This document shows, piece after piece, positions 15,964-24,963 of a stretch of 55,270 bases of DNA. A program made the position numbers and the translations under genes. The notes under the pieces are model-generated. The model had not been told where the DNA came from and searched no databases. It saw only the letters and a program-made list of their open reading frames with translations. Source of the stretch: Streptomyces sp. NRRL S-118 (GTDB lineage Bacteria > Actinomycetota > Actinomycetes > Streptomycetales > Streptomycetaceae); contig NZ_KL591023.1 of the NCBI RefSeq assembly GCF_000716335.1, positions 67,747 through 123,016 of the forward strand, in the 5' to 3' direction. Each line of letters begins with the position of its first letter. The first letter of the stretch is position 1.

Positions 15964-17202
15964 TCAGGCCTCCACTCCCGGCGGGCGCTCCGTGCCGTGG
16001 TGGCCCCGCAGGCGGCGGGTCAGCGCCATCAGCCGGGGGCGCCGCTCCCGCAGTTCGGCCGAGCGGCGGTCGAGCTCCTGGGTGAGGCGCTCGGTGCGCT
16101 TGTCGATGTCCAGCTCGTCGAGGATCCGGTCGATCTCGGCGAGCAGGGCCCCGTGCAGCTGCCACTGGCGCGGGTGCTCCTGCACGTCCTCCAGGAGCAG
16201 GTCCGCGACCCGGTCGCGGGTGGCCCGGCTGACGGCGAGCGCCTCGGTCAGCTGCTCCTCGGCGCGCTCGGCGTTGGCGGCGACCTGGGTGGTGATGAGC
16301 CGGGCGAAGCTCTCGATGGCGGTGGCCATCTGGCCGAACAGGTCCTTCAGGGAGGCCGCCACGTCCGGCGGGAACAGCGATTCCTCGGTGCGGAATTTGG
16401 CCAGGTCGGTCAGGGAGCGGGTCAGCACCCGCAGCACCACGGCACAGATCTCCAGGGTGTCGAGGCCGGTGCGCAGCACGATCCGCGAGAGCAGCCCTTC
16501 ACGCACCCGCGGGTTGAGCATGAGGCTCTCCTCCGCCTGCCGCAGCGAGGCGTCGACCTCCACGATGTCGTGGTCCAGCCGCCGTGCCTCGTGCAGCCGC
16601 GCCGCCGCGTGCGCGAACGGGATGTGGCCCGCACCGACCTCGTCGCCCATGGTGCGGAACATGCGGCCCATCGCCCGCGCCAGCCCGTCGATGGAGGCCC
16701 CGGCGCTCTGCACCCATACGGGTGGCGCGAACAGCAGGTTGAACAGCAGCCCCACACCGGCCCCGATCAGCGTCTCCAGCACCCGGTGCCAGGCCATGGA
16801 GGCGATCTGCGACACCCCGAGGACCAGCATCGCGCTGATCGCCACCTCCGGCACGAACTCGTCCACCCGCACGAAGCGCCCGATGATCAGCGAGGTGAAG
16901 ATCGTCAGGCCGAGACTCCACCAGGTCAGTCCGACCAGGGCGGAGAAGCCGATGGCGATGAGCACCCCCACGACGACCGAGTTCACCCGCCTGATGCCGG
17001 TGGTGATGGTCGAGTAGAGGGTGACCTGTACGACGAGGAGCGCCGTGAGCGGCGCGGTGAGGGGGGACGGCTGGTCGGGCAGTACCGCCAGGGCGACGAC
17101 GAACGAGATCACGGCCGCCGCGGTGGAACGAATGGTCTGTGCCGCGACGGGTTCGGTCGTCCGCCGCACCAGTTTGATCACGGGAGCTGATACTTCTGGC
17201 AT
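15964..17202 (-). CDS. FUSC-type (aromatic acid exporter-like) membrane protein
   Basis: 412 residues. The N-terminal 170 residues hold about six closely packed membrane segments (AVISFVVALAVLP, LLVVQVTLYSTI, SVVVGVLIAIGFSALVGL, VAISAMLVLGVSQIAS, GAGVGLLFNLLFAPP). The remainder is a long charged, mostly helical cytosolic domain with a probable coiled coil near the C-terminus. This architecture matches the FUSC/ArAE group, whose members export aromatic acids or similar compounds; many actinobacterial copies are uncharacterised. Start: ATG at 17202 with AGGGG upstream; an ATG at 17223 is the alternative. It is divergent from an SDR gene. Confidence 0.78.
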   Translation of the reverse strand: MPEVSAPVIKLVRRTTEPVAAQTIRSTAAAVISFVVALAVLPDQPSPLTAPLTALLVVQVTLYSTITTGIRRVNSVVVGVLIAIGFSALVGLTWWSLGLTIFTSLIIGRFVRVDEFVPEVAISAMLVLGVSQIASMAWHRVLETLIGAGVGLLFNLLFAPPVWVQSAGASIDGLARAMGRMFRTMGDEVGAGHIPFAHAAARLHEARRLDHDIVEVDASLRQAEESLMLNPRVREGLLSRIVLRTGLDTLEICAVVLRVLTRSLTDLAKFRTEESLFPPDVAASLKDLFGQMATAIESFARLITTQVAANAERAEEQLTEALAVSRATRDRVADLLLEDVQEHPRQWQLHGALLAEIDRILDELDIDKRTERLTQELDRRSAELRERRPRLMALTRRLRGHHGTERPPGVEA

Positions 17203-17364
17203 CCCATTCCCCTGCCCTCTCATCAGCCACTCAGCACACACCAGCCACAGGAACCCCTCTAACGCCCACGGACCGGGCCGACCACCCCGGGGAGGGTGGG
17301 GACGGCGTTTGCCGACCGCGGGACGTGGTACCGCCAAAGCCTTGACCACGTTGAGGAGGAGCGC

Positions 17365-18186
17365 ATGAACTCTCCCGCCGACTCCGGGGCCCACCGGCCC
17401 ACCCCCGTCGCCGTCGTCACCGGCTCCGACTCGGGGATCGGCCGCGCCACCGCCGTCCGGCTCGCCGCCCACGGCATGGACATCGGCATCACCTGGCACG
17501 CCGACGAGGACGGCGCCCGGCGGACCGCCGAGGAAGTACGGGCGCACGGGCGCCGCGCGGCCGTCACGCACATGGACCTGACGGAGCTGCCCGGCGCCGC
17601 CGACGCGGTCGACCGGCTCGCGGAGGAGCTCGGTCGCATCGACGTCCTGGTGAACAACGCCGGAACCGGAACGGCCACGCCCTTCCTGGACATGGAGTAC
17701 GACACCGTGCGCGGCGTTCTCGACGTCGACCTGGTGGGGCCGTTCCTCTGCGGCCAGCTCGCCGCCCGCCGCATGATCCGGCAGGGCAGCGGCGGCCGGA
17801 TCGTGAACGTGACGTCCGTGCACGAGCACCAGCCGCGGGTCGGCGCCGCGCCCTACTGCGCCGCCAAGGGCGGCCTCGGGCTGCTCACCCAGGTCATGGC
17901 ACTGGAACTGGCCGAGCACGGCATCACCGTCAACGCCGTCGCACCCGGAGAGATCGCCACGCCGATGACCGGCCAGGAGGACGAGGACGTGACGAGCACC
18001 TCACGTCCGGGCGTGCCGCTCGGACGCCCCGGTGACGCCCGGGAGGTCGCGTCGGTCATCGCGTTCCTGGCGAGCGAGGACGCCTCGTACGTCACCGGCG
18101 CCTCGTGGGTCGTGGACGGCGGCATGCTCCGGATGGGCCCGCAGGCCGGCTCCCACCTGGAGAGCGACGCCTGGCGCCGCCCCTGA
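17365..18186 (+). CDS. SDR-family oxidoreductase
   Basis: 273 residues. TGSDSGIG at residues 19-26, NNAG, the catalytic Ser in NVTSVHEHQP, YCAAKGG with catalytic Tyr and Lys, and the C-terminal SYVTGASWVVDGGM typical of glucose-1-dehydrogenase/3-oxoacyl-ACP reductase-type SDRs. NADP is the likely cofactor, but the substrate cannot be told. Start: ATG at 17365 just behind GAGGAGG; the longer open frame upstream has no support. It is divergent from the FUSC-type gene and convergent with catalase. Confidence 0.85.
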   Translation: MNSPADSGAHRPTPVAVVTGSDSGIGRATAVRLAAHGMDIGITWHADEDGARRTAEEVRAHGRRAAVTHMDLTELPGAADAVDRLAEELGRIDVLVNNAGTGTATPFLDMEYDTVRGVLDVDLVGPFLCGQLAARRMIRQGSGGRIVNVTSVHEHQPRVGAAPYCAAKGGLGLLTQVMALELAEHGITVNAVAPGEIATPMTGQEDEDVTSTSRPGVPLGRPGDAREVASVIAFLASEDASYVTGASWVVDGGMLRMGPQAGSHLESDAWRRP

Positions 18187-18274
18187 GGCCCGCGGGACGG
18201 GACCGCCGCCTGGGACCGGCGCGACGGGAAACGCGACGCAGGCCCCGACGTCGTGGGCTCGGCGGGGGGAGCGG

Positions 18275-19933
18275 TCAGCGGGTCACCACATGCCGCTCGT
18301 CCGGAACGCAGTGGGTCATGGTCAGCCCCTCCACGTCCCGCGGCGGGTTCTCGCCGAGGTTGGCCAGCCGCTTGCGGTCCTCGTCGGTGAGGTCCTGGCT
18401 CGCCAGCGGTTCGAGGTGGGCGACGTCCTGCGGGCTGATCCCGAGGCCCTCGCCGACCCGGAGCCCCAGGTCGTTCTCCACCAGCAGGAAGTGCCAGACC
18501 ATCCGCTCCTGCACCGGCCGGTCGCACTGTTTGAGCGCGTTGGTGAAGTTGCGCACCAGGTCGTCGCGCTCCCACTGCTCCATCAGCAGGTACCGCTGTC
18601 CGGCCTGCTGGTAGTCGTTGGTCCGCGGGATGCGCTTGCGGGTGAGCCGGCCCCGGATCTCCGGGCCCTGCTCGTCGTGCGTCGGGTACCGGCCCTCACG
18701 CAGCCCGCCCCTGATCGACGGCTCGTAGTTGACGTCCGGGTTCTCGCCGTGGCCGTCCTGGCGGTACGTCATGAACCCGTCGCGCTGGTTCGTCCGCACG
18801 TCGGCGTTCTTCGCCTGGTTGACCGGCAGCTGGAGGTAGTTCGGGCCCACCCGGTAGCGCTGGGTGTCGCTGTACGAGAAGGTCCGGCCGACCAGCATCT
18901 TGTCGTCGGAGAAGTCCAGGCCGTCGACGAGGACGCCCGTGCCGAAGGAGATCTGCTCGTTCTCCGCGAAGAAGTTCTCCGGCATCCGGTTGAGCACCAT
19001 CCTGCCGACCGGCTTGGGCGGGAAGTCCTGCTCCGGCCAGGTCTTGGTGTCGTCCAGCGGGTCGAAGTCCAGCTCCGGGTGGTCGTGGTCCTCCATCATC
19101 TGGACCAGCAGTTCCCACTCCGGGTGGTCACCGCGACCCACCGCCTCGTACAGGTCCTTGGTGGCGTGGCCCAGGCCCTGGGCCTGCACGTTCGCCGCGT
19201 CCTCCTCGGTCATGCTGCGCACGCCCTGCTTGGGCATCCAGTGGTACTTGACCAGGACCGTGTGGCCCTCGGCGTTGACCCACTTGTACGTGTTCACGCC
19301 GAAGCCCTGCATGTGGCGGTAGTCGGCGGGGATGCCCCGCGGGCTGAACAGGTTCACCAGCATGTGCATGGCCTCGGGGGTCTGCGACATGAAGTCGAAG
19401 ATCCGGCGGGGCTGCTGCTCGAAGGTGATGGGGTCCGGCTTGAGCGAGTGGATCACGTCCGGGAACTTGATGGCGTCCCGGATGAAGAACACCCCCAGGT
19501 TGTTGCCGACCAGGTCCCAGTTGCCGTCCTCGGTGTAGAACTTCACCGCGAACCCGCGAGGGTCGCGGGCCGCCTCGGAGGAGTCGCGTCCGCCGATCAC
19601 GGTCGAGAACCGCACGGCCAGGTCGGTGCGCTTGCCGCGCTCCTGGAAGATCTTGGCACGGGTGTAACGGCTGATCGGTTCGTCGCCCCAGGCACCGTAC
19701 GCCTCGAAGTAGCCGTAGGCGGTGACGCCGCGGGCGTGGACGACGCGCTCGGGGATGCGCTCCCGGTCGAAGTGGCTGATCTTCTCCAGGAACTGGTAGT
19801 TCTCCAGCGTCGCCGGGCCGCGGGCACCCACCGTTCGCTGGTTCTGGTTGTCGTAGACCGGGTGCCCCTGGCGATTGGTGAGCACTTTCCGGTCGTCGCC
19901 GGGCGCGGGACCCCGGCTCGAAACGTCCGTCAC
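18275..19933 (-). CDS. katA: Haem catalase
   Basis: 552 residues, longer than small-subunit catalases by a C-terminal tail. The distal His is at about residue 66 ([14 protein letters not shown]), followed by RFSTV, the distal Asn in [16 protein letters not shown], and the proximal haem-ligand Tyr in [15 protein letters not shown], with the Arg before it. It decomposes hydrogen peroxide in the cytosol. Start: GTG at 19933 with AAGGAG upstream; upstream residues read from the same frame are not coding in character. No Fur-type CatR gene is adjacent, unlike S. coelicolor catA as I recall it. The symbol is the generic one. Confidence 0.93.
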   Translation of the reverse strand: MTDVSSRGPAPGDDRKVLTNRQGHPVYDNQNQRTVGARGPATLENYQFLEKISHFDRERIPERVVHARGVTAYGYFEAYGAWGDEPISRYTRAKIFQERGKRTDLAVRFSTVIGGRDSSEAARDPRGFAVKFYTEDGNWDLVGNNLGVFFIRDAIKFPDVIHSLKPDPITFEQQPRRIFDFMSQTPEAMHMLVNLFSPRGIPADYRHMQGFGVNTYKWVNAEGHTVLVKYHWMPKQGVRSMTEEDAANVQAQGLGHATKDLYEAVGRGDHPEWELLVQMMEDHDHPELDFDPLDDTKTWPEQDFPPKPVGRMVLNRMPENFFAENEQISFGTGVLVDGLDFSDDKMLVGRTFSYSDTQRYRVGPNYLQLPVNQAKNADVRTNQRDGFMTYRQDGHGENPDVNYEPSIRGGLREGRYPTHDEQGPEIRGRLTRKRIPRTNDYQQAGQRYLLMEQWERDDLVRNFTNALKQCDRPVQERMVWHFLLVENDLGLRVGEGLGISPQDVAHLEPLASQDLTDEDRKRLANLGENPPRDVEGLTMTHCVPDERHVVTR

Positions 19934-19951
19934 GATCCTCGGCTCCTTATA

Positions 19952-19975
19952 TGCGATTTCGTCCTCTATGTCGCA
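19952..19975 (-). promoter_or_regulatory. Inverted repeat in the AT-rich catalase leader
   Basis: TGCGA (19952-19956) and TCGCA (19971-19975) flank 14 bases in an unusually AT-rich patch just upstream of the catalase ribosome binding site. Such a site could bind a peroxide-responsive repressor; this is a guess from position. Confidence 0.3.
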
Positions 19976-20006
19976 GTATGCTCCGATACCCGTGCCGTGG
20001 GGTCGC

Positions 20007-20789
20007 CTAACGCGCCACGCCCGCCCGTTCCCGCTCCCGCGTGCCCTGCCCGTCACCGACGGCGGAGTGGACCGCCAGGTGGTAGACGGCGAAGGCCCGT
20101 CCGATCACCGGCTGGGCGACGTTGCGGACCCGGATGCCCTCGCTGGTCATCCCGTGCTCGACGCCCATGTGCGCATGACCGTGCACCGCCAGGTCCGCGC
20201 CCGCCTCGTCCACCGCCTCGGCCAGCAGGTAGCTGCCGAGGAACGGGTAGATCTCCAGCGGCTCACCGGCCAGCGTGTCCGGCACCGGCGCGTAGTGCGT
20301 CAGGGCGATCCGTACCGCGCAGCCGGCCTCCTCCAGCAACGTCAGCGACCCGCGCAACCCGTCCGCGCAGCGCCGGGTGTACCGGATGAACTCCTTCATC
20401 TCCGGCTCACCGAACTCACCGCCGCTGCGCCCCGCGAAACCGCCGCCGAAGCCCTTGGTGCCGGCCACGCCCACGCGCACGCCGCCGATGTTCACCACGG
20501 TGCCCTCACCCTCGAGCACCGTCACCCCGGCGGCGTCCAGCGCCGCGGCCACCTCCGCCTCCTGGTCGCTCTGGTAGTCGTGGTTGCCCAGGACCGCCAC
20601 GACGGGCACGCCGAGCCCGCGCACTTCCCCGGCGACCACCTCCGCCTCCTCGACCGTCCCGTGGCGCGTCAGGTCCCCCGCCAGCAGCAGGAGGTCCGCG
20701 CACTCGCGGAGCGTCTCGAAGGCGGGCCGCAGCGTCCCGCCGCTGTCCGGTCCCAGATGGATGTCGCCGACGGCAGCTACTCGGATCAC
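20007..20789 (-). CDS. Calcineurin-like metallophosphoesterase
   Basis: 260 residues. The dinuclear metal site is complete and in order: GDIHLG at residues 8-13, GDLTRHG, GNHDY, an LTHYAP segment, and HGHAHMG. It should hydrolyse a phosphomono- or diester. Start: GTG at 20789, whose GTGA overlaps the stop of the BON-domain gene, so the two are translationally coupled. Third gene of an operon that starts with a nucleotidyltransferase-like gene. The substrate is unknown, but the pairing of a phosphoesterase with a nucleotidyltransferase fold is suggestive. Confidence 0.85.
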   Translation of the reverse strand: MIRVAAVGDIHLGPDSGGTLRPAFETLRECADLLLLAGDLTRHGTVEEAEVVAGEVRGLGVPVVAVLGNHDYQSDQEAEVAAALDAAGVTVLEGEGTVVNIGGVRVGVAGTKGFGGGFAGRSGGEFGEPEMKEFIRYTRRCADGLRGSLTLLEEAGCAVRIALTHYAPVPDTLAGEPLEIYPFLGSYLLAEAVDEAGADLAVHGHAHMGVEHGMTSEGIRVRNVAQPVIGRAFAVYHLAVHSAVGDGQGTRERERAGVAR

Positions 20790-21040
20790 GACAGCTCCTC
20801 GGAGTGGTCGGGCGGGTTCGCCGAAGCCACGACCAGGTCCTCGCGCAGCGGGAGCCCGGCCAGTTCCTCCTGGGCGATCCGCAGGATCTCGGTGCGGCAC
20901 GCGGAGCTGGAGACGGTGCCGTACACCATCACGCTCGTTCCGCGCTGCTCGATGCGTACGCCGAGTTCGGCGATGTCCTCGCTCGCCAGCCGGTCCCGCA
21001 GGTGGGCGATGCGGTACTCGGCGGTGTCGGCCGCGCTCAT
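20786..21040 (-). CDS. BON-domain-like small protein (84 aa)
   Basis: The sequence IAHLRDRLASEDIAELGVRIEQRGTSVMVYGTVSSSACRTEILRIAQEEL has the BON pattern: a helix, a short strand with VRI, a G-T-V turn and a second helix. BON domains are thought to bind phospholipid or other hydrophobic surfaces. There is no signal peptide, so it should be cytosolic here. The ATG at 21040 overlaps the stop of the nucleotidyltransferase-like gene by 4 bases, and its own stop overlaps the metallophosphoesterase start. The family call is by eye and moderately sure. Confidence 0.65.
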   Translation of the reverse strand: MSAADTAEYRIAHLRDRLASEDIAELGVRIEQRGTSVMVYGTVSSSACRTEILRIAQEELAGLPLREDLVVASANPPDHSEELS

Positions 21041-21795
21041 GGCGGTCCCTCCCGTGCCTCGCGTGGTTCGATCGGTTCGATGACGTTCAGGCGCTCCAGC
21101 AGGTACAGGAACGCCTCGGGCATCGCGTTCCCCTCGTTCTCACGCCGCAGCAGGTCCCAGTCGATCTTCTCCCGCAGGGTCCTGGCGATCGGCAGCACCG
21201 CCCCGAAGTCGCAGTGGTGCTCCGAGAAGGCGGCCAGCAGGCTGCCCACCAGGTCCGTCGGCGCCAGGACCGGCATGCGCACGGAGTCCACCGGGAGGAT
21301 CTCCGCCCGCTCCAGCAGGTCGGTCGTGACCGGGTGCCGGGCCAGCTCGAAGATCAGGTCGATGTTCTCGCCGTGCGCGGTGGCCTTGATCAGCCAGTCC
21401 TCCGGCGGCTTGTACACCGGGATCCCGGCCCGCTCCAGCTCCTGCGCCACCGCGTCCGCGTCCTCGCGCAGGATGGCGAAGTCGGTGTCGTGCTGGAGGT
21501 TCCCGGGCACGCCGTGGGCGTACGCGGCGACGCTCCCGGCCAGTGCGAAGGGGTGCCCGGCGCTCTTGAGCAGCCCCGCCACCTGTTTGGTGGCCTCCAG
21601 GATGGCCTGCATGCGGTCCCGTGGCAGCCAGGCGTCGCCGGGCACCACGCCGCCGGCCATGGCCGCGTCCGGCGGCCCGGTGTCCGGCGGCCCGGCGCCC
21701 GGGTCGCCCTCCACAGCTCTGCCTCCGGCCAGCCGCAACTCGGACGGCTCCGCCGGCCCGGCGGGCCGCGTCGCGTCGTGCGATTGGTTCCTCAC
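21037..21795 (-). CDS. Nucleotidyltransferase-fold protein (MNT/DUF6036-like)
   Basis: 252 residues. After a Pro/Gly-rich leader of about 55 residues, the core reads LLKSAGHPFALAGSVAAYAHGV...HDTDFAIL. The G-S and D-x-D (DTD) pattern is that of a minimal nucleotidyltransferase active site, with a third acidic residue in ENIDLIF. Such proteins transfer nucleotides or act as toxins/antitoxins, but the target here is unknown. Start: GTG at 21795 behind GAGGGGAGGA; internal starts nearer the core are possible. First gene of a coupled triad with BON and metallophosphoesterase genes. Confidence 0.75.
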   Translation of the reverse strand: MRNQSHDATRPAGPAEPSELRLAGGRAVEGDPGAGPPDTGPPDAAMAGGVVPGDAWLPRDRMQAILEATKQVAGLLKSAGHPFALAGSVAAYAHGVPGNLQHDTDFAILREDADAVAQELERAGIPVYKPPEDWLIKATAHGENIDLIFELARHPVTTDLLERAEILPVDSVRMPVLAPTDLVGSLLAAFSEHHCDFGAVLPIARTLREKIDWDLLRRENEGNAMPEAFLYLLERLNVIEPIEPREAREGPP

Positions 21796-22080
21796 GGTGC
21801 TCGGTCCTCCCCTCCTCGGCTGCAGGAGGGGCTCCGGGTACCCGCATCACGCCGATCGATCCCCCTTTGCCGGGAGCCCGGTCTCCTCCGGGGCGCGTGT
21901 CGGCTCACTCGCCGTCGGCTCACCGGGCGGCGGCGGCGGAGGGGGCGGGCCGGTCGGGACGCAGCGGTACGGCACGGCCCGGTCGGCGCGTGCGCGGGCG
22001 GCGGGCCGCACAGCGCAGACGCGGCCGAAGGGCCGCGCGGTGATCACGACGGTCCCCGGTGGCGGGGCGCGCGGACATCA
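21796..22080. other. Intergenic stretch, one doubtful small ORF
   Basis: This precedes the nucleotidyltransferase operon. A minus-strand frame at 21847-22047 encodes 66 residues with eight consecutive prolines, but its start has only a weak ribosome binding site and it resembles nothing known. Otherwise I see only promoter-sized sequence. Confidence 0.35.
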
Positions 22081-22114
22081 CGACCCTGCGTCCGGCCGGC
22101 CGGACGCAGGGTCG
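22081..22114. terminator. Perfect 34-bp palindrome, terminator of the GNAT gene
   Basis: Bases 22081-22114 equal their own reverse complement (outer CGACCCTGCG, centre CCGGCCGG), giving an uninterrupted stem. It lies 24 bases past the minus-strand stop at 22138, so it is best read as that gene's terminator. Confidence 0.65.
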
Positions 22115-22137
22115 GGCATCCCCGGACGGCCGGAGCG

Positions 22138-22986
22138 TCAGCCGAGCTCCAGCGTGGTGATGCCGAAGATCCGGTCCTGGGCGACCGGCCGGACCGGTCC
22201 GGTGTACATACGCGCCGTCTCGAACGCCGGTGTCAGTCCTCGCGCCTTCATCAGCGCCACGGCCTCCGGGTTCGCCTCCGGGACGTCGACGGCGACCCGC
22301 TCCGCACCCGAGGCGGCCGCCAGCGCCTCCAGGAGCGCCTCCGCGTCGGCCGCCGTGTCCGCGAACAGCGGCCCGATCCGGGCCCCCTCATGAGCGGGCC
22401 GCACCACCCCGTACCCCGTCAGCCGCCCGTCCACCACCCGCGCGAGCGCCCGGTGCCCGGGAGCGGTGAGCCATCGCGCCAGGAACCCGGGACGCTCGGC
22501 CGGGTGGCAGGCACTGTCGTACGCGGCGATCGCCGCCGCCCCGACCCGCGCCACCGGCACCACGCCGGGGTCCGGCACGGCCCCTGCGGTCACCTGCCCG
22601 GTCCAGCGGGCCGTGCGGTGGGCGAGGACGAAGCCGGAACGCCGGTAGTTGTCCTGCTGGTCCGGAACCCCGTCCAGGCCGACCGTCCGGTCCCCGGCGT
22701 GCGCGAGCCCCGCCGTCCAGGTGGCGAGCCCGTGGCCGCGCCCGCGCAGGTCCGGGCGTACCAGGTAGAAGCCGAGGAAGGCGTACCGTTCGCCGTACGT
22801 GACGACCGAGACGGCCGACACCGGCTCCGGGTCGCCGTCGAGCCGGCCCAGGAAGAACCCGTCCGGGTCCTGCGCGAAGAAGCACGGCCCGTCCGACAGA
22901 CCGGGGTTCCACCCCTCCGCCACGGCCCACTCCGCCACCCGCGACCACTGCGCCGGTGTCGCCCGCGACACCTGAAGCCTTGCCAT
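22138..22986 (-). CDS. GNAT N-acetyltransferase, two-domain type
   Basis: 282 residues. The first half has the acetyl-CoA loop VRPDLRGRGHGLATW preceded by a beta strand (YAFLGFYLV). The second half, after about residue 150, looks like a degenerate second GNAT-like domain ending in VDVPEANPEAVALMKARGL. This two-domain plan matches the YitH/HolE-type acetyltransferases (DUF1248-type C-terminus). The acceptor is unknown. Start: ATG at 22986 with GGAGGAGG. Divergent from a membrane protein gene 48 bases away. Confidence 0.85.
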   Translation of the reverse strand: MARLQVSRATPAQWSRVAEWAVAEGWNPGLSDGPCFFAQDPDGFFLGRLDGDPEPVSAVSVVTYGERYAFLGFYLVRPDLRGRGHGLATWTAGLAHAGDRTVGLDGVPDQQDNYRRSGFVLAHRTARWTGQVTAGAVPDPGVVPVARVGAAAIAAYDSACHPAERPGFLARWLTAPGHRALARVVDGRLTGYGVVRPAHEGARIGPLFADTAADAEALLEALAAASGAERVAVDVPEANPEAVALMKARGLTPAFETARMYTGPVRPVAQDRIFGITTLELG

Positions 22987-23034
22987 CGCTCCTCCTCCGG
23001 GCCGCCGATCGGTTGCCCCCGTACGCTACCCGGC

Positions 23035-23643
23035 ATGTGCTGGAGCGCCACGGCCGATCTCGCTGCGGGCACGGTCGTCGCCGCGATCGGTGTGGCTTGC
23101 ACGGCCCGGGTGCGCCGCGCCCGTGAACTCCCGCTCGCGGCCCTGCCCCTGCTCCTCGGCGCCCACCAGATCGTCGAGGCCGCCGTGTGGCGCGCGGGCG
23201 GCGGAAGCGGCCCCGCGACGCTCGCCTGGGCGGTGATCGCCCTGCCGGTGCTCCCCGTGTGGGTGCCGCTCGGCGTGCTGCTCACCACTCCGCCCGGCGC
23301 CCGCGGACGCCTCGCCGTCCCGGCCGCCGCCGGGGCGGTCACGGCCGCTGCCCTGTCGTACAGCCTGGCCACCCGGCCGGTGACGGCGGAGATCCGCGGC
23401 CGCACCGTCGGCTACGTCCTCGACCTCCCGTACGCACCCCTGCTGATCGCCGGCTACCTCCTGGCGACGGTGGGCGCTCTCGTCGTCGCCGGTGACCGGC
23501 TGCTGCGGACGCTCGGCGCCGTGATCGCCGCCGGTGCGGTGCTGTGCGTCCTGCTGTGGCGTCTGGAGTTCATCTCCACCTGGTGCGCCTACGCCGCCGT
23601 CGCGTCGGTCCTGCTGCTGGTGCGCGCCGTGCGCAGCGCTTAG
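23035..23643 (+). CDS. Integral membrane protein, DUF6629-like
   Basis: 202 residues with about six or seven hydrophobic segments and no signal peptide. The opening MCWSATADLAAG is a hallmark of the family I know as DUF6629, where the Cys and Trp close to the start are conserved. No function is known for it. Start: ATG at 23035, which gives the conserved N-terminus; no strong Shine-Dalgarno is visible. Divergent from the GNAT gene, with the two starts 48 bases apart, so promoters must overlap. Confidence 0.75.
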   Translation: MCWSATADLAAGTVVAAIGVACTARVRRARELPLAALPLLLGAHQIVEAAVWRAGGGSGPATLAWAVIALPVLPVWVPLGVLLTTPPGARGRLAVPAAAGAVTAAALSYSLATRPVTAEIRGRTVGYVLDLPYAPLLIAGYLLATVGALVVAGDRLLRTLGAVIAAGAVLCVLLWRLEFISTWCAYAAVASVLLLVRAVRSA

Positions 23644-23883
23644 GCCGCGTCCGCGGCAGCCCCTGCGGCGAGCGCCGGACCGGTGCGCGCGGGGCCATCG
23701 CCCTCCCGGTGGCGATCCCGCCTCGCCTCCGGGAATGCCCTTGCAGGCGGCGGCAGTTCTGCACGTCATGACTCAAGGACCCGCGCCCCGCCCCCTGTCC
23801 GACGACGCCCTGGGCTGAAGGTGCACCGCCTCTACGGCACGGCGCTCGACATCGCCGGCTGACGCGACCCGGGCGGGACCCGG

Positions 23884-24870
23884 CTACTCCTCCAGCACGT
23901 CCACCAGTGCCGCCCCCCGTTCCGTCGCCAGCAGCACCACCTGCCGCCCGCGCCGCTGCCGGTGGAGGAGCCCGGCTGCCGCGAGCTGGTCGCAGTGGTA
24001 CGTCAGGGTGCTCGGCCCCAGCGACAGTTCGTCGCCCAGTTGGCCGAGGGAGGGCCGGTGCGGCAGGCGGCGCAGGATGTGCGCCCGCACCGGGCCCATC
24101 ACGAGGTCCAGCGGCCCCCGGCCGGTGCCGGCGGTGCCTCGGGGCGAGCCGGCGGCGAGGGTGCCCAGCCCCGGGACCGGGTAGGCGAACCAGACCACGT
24201 CGTCACGGTCCACCCCGTACATGCCCGCGCTGTACCCCGACACGAGCGGCACCAGGACCAGCGGGCGGTCCGCGAGCCGTTGCACCCCGCAGGCATGGGC
24301 CAGCCGTATCCGCCCCGGCTCGTACCGCACGGGCGGGGGCAGGGTGCCGAGCAGGACGTCGAGGGCACCGGTGACGGCCGCGACGCCGACCCGCTCGGTC
24401 TCCCGGGACAGCAGCGGCTGCGCCTGGCGCCACCTCGGGCCCAGGGCGTCCACCACGGCGTCCACCACGCTCGCGTACGTGTCGAGGAAGCCGCGCGGGG
24501 CGTCGACCACCGCCCGCCACCCCGCCGGTGGTGCACCGCCGAAGTGGCCGTCGGCCTCGGCGGCCACGCGATCGGGGTCGACGGCGCGGAGCCTGGCTCC
24601 GACCTCCGACAGGCCGTAGGCCGTCAGCTCCGGGACCAGCGCCAGCGGGTCGGGCATCCAGCAATCCCGCTGGAACAGCACGGGGCGCACCACCTCGACC
24701 GCACCGCCCGGGACCGAGCTCCGCAACGCCGCCCGCCACCGGGCGGGCAGCCCTTGCGGCGCGGCGCGCAGCGCGTCCCTGAGCACCGAGAAGACGGTGG
24801 CGCCCGGATGGGTCCTCACCTGTACGCCGAGCCGGTCCGGAGGACCGAGGTGCAGCACGTGACCGGACAC
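23884..24870 (-). CDS. ArsR-type winged-helix regulator with N-terminal DUF5937-like domain
   Basis: 328 residues. Unusually, the DNA-binding part is at the C-terminus: GPVRAHILRRLPHRPSLGQLGDELSLGPSTLTYHCDQLAAAGLLHRQRRGRQ (about residues 255-310) is an ArsR-like winged helix. The first 240 residues have no recognised enzyme motif and resemble the DUF5937 region of many Streptomyces regulators. No Cys-based metal site is seen. Start: GTG at 24870 behind GGGGGGAA; an upstream in-frame start at 24891 is less likely. What it controls is unknown; the PaaX-type gene upstream is 94 bases away. Confidence 0.8.
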   Translation of the reverse strand: MSGHVLHLGPPDRLGVQVRTHPGATVFSVLRDALRAAPQGLPARWRAALRSSVPGGAVEVVRPVLFQRDCWMPDPLALVPELTAYGLSEVGARLRAVDPDRVAAEADGHFGGAPPAGWRAVVDAPRGFLDTYASVVDAVVDALGPRWRQAQPLLSRETERVGVAAVTGALDVLLGTLPPPVRYEPGRIRLAHACGVQRLADRPLVLVPLVSGYSAGMYGVDRDDVVWFAYPVPGLGTLAAGSPRGTAGTGRGPLDLVMGPVRAHILRRLPHRPSLGQLGDELSLGPSTLTYHCDQLAAAGLLHRQRRGRQVVLLATERGAALVDVLEE

Positions 24871-24963
24871 GATTCCCCCCGTGGGTCGCACGATCGGCGC
24901 CCGGCCGTCCCCGGCCTCGGGGAGGACCGACCGCCGTTCCCATGGTAGGGCCGTGGTCCTCGC

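Noticed and set aside
18275..19990. Adjacent CatR/Fur-type regulator of catalase
   Set aside because: No gene of that family is next to the catalase; only an inverted repeat in the leader was kept, at low confidence.
21847..22047. 66-residue minus-strand ORF with a polyproline run
   Set aside because: Weak ribosome binding site and no recognisable sequence; mentioned only within the intergenic entry.
23763..23865. Short ORF pair that could be a frameshifted small gene
   Set aside because: ATG-started MTQGPAPRPLSDDALG is followed one frame over by VHRLYGTALDIAG. The lengths are tiny and no homologue is known to me; chance frames are as likely.
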